From: Reclinomonas americana ATCC 50394
Lineage: Eukaryota > Jakobida > Jakobea > Jakobida
DNA length: 32,271 bases
NCBI GenBank assembly: GCA_048213135.1
Contig: PS015047.1
Coordinates: 2,555-34,825, forward strand
Direction of reading: 5' to 3'
Each line of letters starts with the position of its first letter. Position 1 is the stretch's first letter. Shown piece by piece: positions 32,101 to 32,271 of this stretch. A program made the position numbers and the translations under genes. The notes beneath the pieces are model-generated. The model made no database searches and was not told where the DNA came from. It worked only from the letters and a program-made list of their open reading frames with translations.

Positions 32101-32271
32101 CTGCATAATTTGTCTTTCATTCCTTGTCAGTCGTTGATAGTTGAGTTCCGACTTGCTCGCTGTGCTCTCTCTCTCTCTCTCACACCCCTTCCCCCTTCCC
32201 CCCTTCCTTACCCCCCTCGCAGCCTGGCCCCTTCCGCCGCGCGCCCAACCGCAAGCTCCTCCCCCTCGGCA
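25295..32271 (+). CDS. Coiled-coil protein with a degenerate class III nucleotidyl cyclase domain, 3' partial
   Basis: My exons are 25295-25469, 26616-26857, 26928-27271 (end uncertain), 27718-27897, 27956-28053, 29796-29956, 30016-30087, 30156-30355, 30414-30920, 31030-31227, 31294-31355 and 32223 onward. The N-terminus is Ser/Ala-rich, then acidic (DSDEEEGDDEE) and Pro-rich. Exon 3 gives a long coiled coil (LEMRNRALEEELARRDARL). Exons 4-8 match the class III cyclase fold: EGIKKLWETSPLLA, DAVLFCLRAQEQLL, GVRVRMSVLNGEPLW, YYYGPIVRDVSLM and NGGQILITHDVYTAA. The catalytic positions are replaced: the first metal Asp by Glu (ATEAEG), the second Asp by Asn (SKGNRM), and the transition-state Asn and Arg by Arg and Leu (VRDVSLM). 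It is probably a regulatory or scaffold pseudo-cyclase. The C-terminal part is acidic and helical, then basic and Pro-rich. If the acceptor at 31283 is used, the protein would stop at 31351-31353. Confidence 0.75.
25470..26615 (+). repeat. First intron of the cyclase-like gene: CA tracts, gap, CT-rich sequence
   Basis: Exon 1 and exon 2 join in phase across this intron (GCA G plus CG). It holds (CA)n at about 25514-25680, 20 N at 25574-25593 and a long pyrimidine-rich part (about 26090-26610). A more complex stretch at 25885-26060 has open frames, but no exon there could be supported with matching splice sites on both sides. Confidence 0.65.
28054..29795 (+). repeat. Long intron with diverged tandem repeats and a 293-N gap
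   Basis: The intron splits the cyclase-like domain after VAHA. It has three diverged copies of a block containing AATTGTTCGCATTC (near 28375, 29213 and 29459), each followed by a similar TTGCTCACTCTCTT stretch, and matching TTGTTCTTCCTC blocks near 28527, 29105 and 29360. (CT)n lies at about 28556-28605 and 29139-29180. An ACGT-rich stretch at 28605-28709 leads into 293 N (28710-29002). The acceptor is CGTCGTAG at 29788-29795. Confidence 0.75.
29003..29066 (+). repeat. Second copy of the intron 9/exon 10 acceptor region, touching the gap
   Basis: About 63 bases starting TGTCTGCTGAATGTTG are nearly identical to 30969-31031, where they form the end of an intron and its acceptor (GCTGCGCAG). 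The copy differs by two small insertions and begins exactly at the right edge of the N gap. Past the shared part the two loci diverge. Confidence 0.85.
31356..32222 (+). repeat. Last visible intron (or 3' region): TTG/TCG repeats then polypyrimidine
   Basis: Donor GTACGT at 31356 and acceptor CTCGCAG at 32222 bracket 867 bases. The left part has TTGTTGCTG/TCGTCG trinucleotide runs (31463-31590), the middle is C/T-rich, and a (CA)n tract sits near 32070. The short exon after it reads PGPFRRAPNRKLLPLG and runs off the window. Confidence 0.55.

Noticed and set aside
1-32271. tRNA, rRNA, riboswitch or bacterial-type operon features
   Set aside because: No such structures were recognised by eye; a covariance-model scan would be needed to exclude small RNAs inside introns.

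Overview
The window is from an intron-rich nuclear genome of a eukaryote, most likely a unicellular one. Genes are split by many short GT-AG introns (mostly 50-130 bases, typical donors GTGAGT, GTGCGT or GTTTGT, acceptors GCAG). Products include a Qa-SNARE, a Ste20/MST-type kinase and a class III cyclase-like protein. Introns and spacers are full of (TG)n, (GA)n/(CT)n and G-rich simple repeats. I cannot name the species. The assembly has eight runs of N, nearly all next to simple repeats.

Layout: (1) 1-12369, plus strand: one very large gene, cut at its 5' end, for a surface protein made of Pmp-like beta-helix repeats, then a Cys-rich juxtamembrane part and a multi-pass membrane C-terminus. 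Its first half is about twenty two-exon modules; a single 1.95-kb exon then carries a further run of repeats. (2) 12901-13361, plus: 5' part of an unrecognised coiled-coil protein, cut by a gap. (3) 13432-13617, minus: a small 61-residue reading frame. (4) 14111-15897, plus: a seven-exon secreted Cys-rich protein. (5) 17048-17286: a broken piece of a LINE-type reverse transcriptase. (6) 17277-19136, minus: eight exons of an MST/Ste20-like kinase without its first exons. (7) 21098-21368, plus: two exons that look like exactly those missing kinase exons, on the opposite strand, inside a contig bounded by two N gaps. (8) 21734-23291, plus: syntaxin. (9) 23351-23936, minus: a small prefoldin-beta-like protein, tail to tail with syntaxin. 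(10) about 24000-25290: tandem repeats holding two broken copies of the next gene's first exon. (11) 25295 to the end, plus: at least twelve exons for a coiled-coil protein with a class III nucleotidyl cyclase fold that has lost its catalytic residues.

I see no operon-like or pathway relation among these genes. The most useful results are the split kinase (a probable misoriented contig, or a real inversion), the pseudo-cyclase, the exon-module structure of the Pmp-like gene, and the triplicated promoter plus exon 1. Exon boundaries were set by hand from splice motifs, reading frame and phase; no transcript evidence was available.
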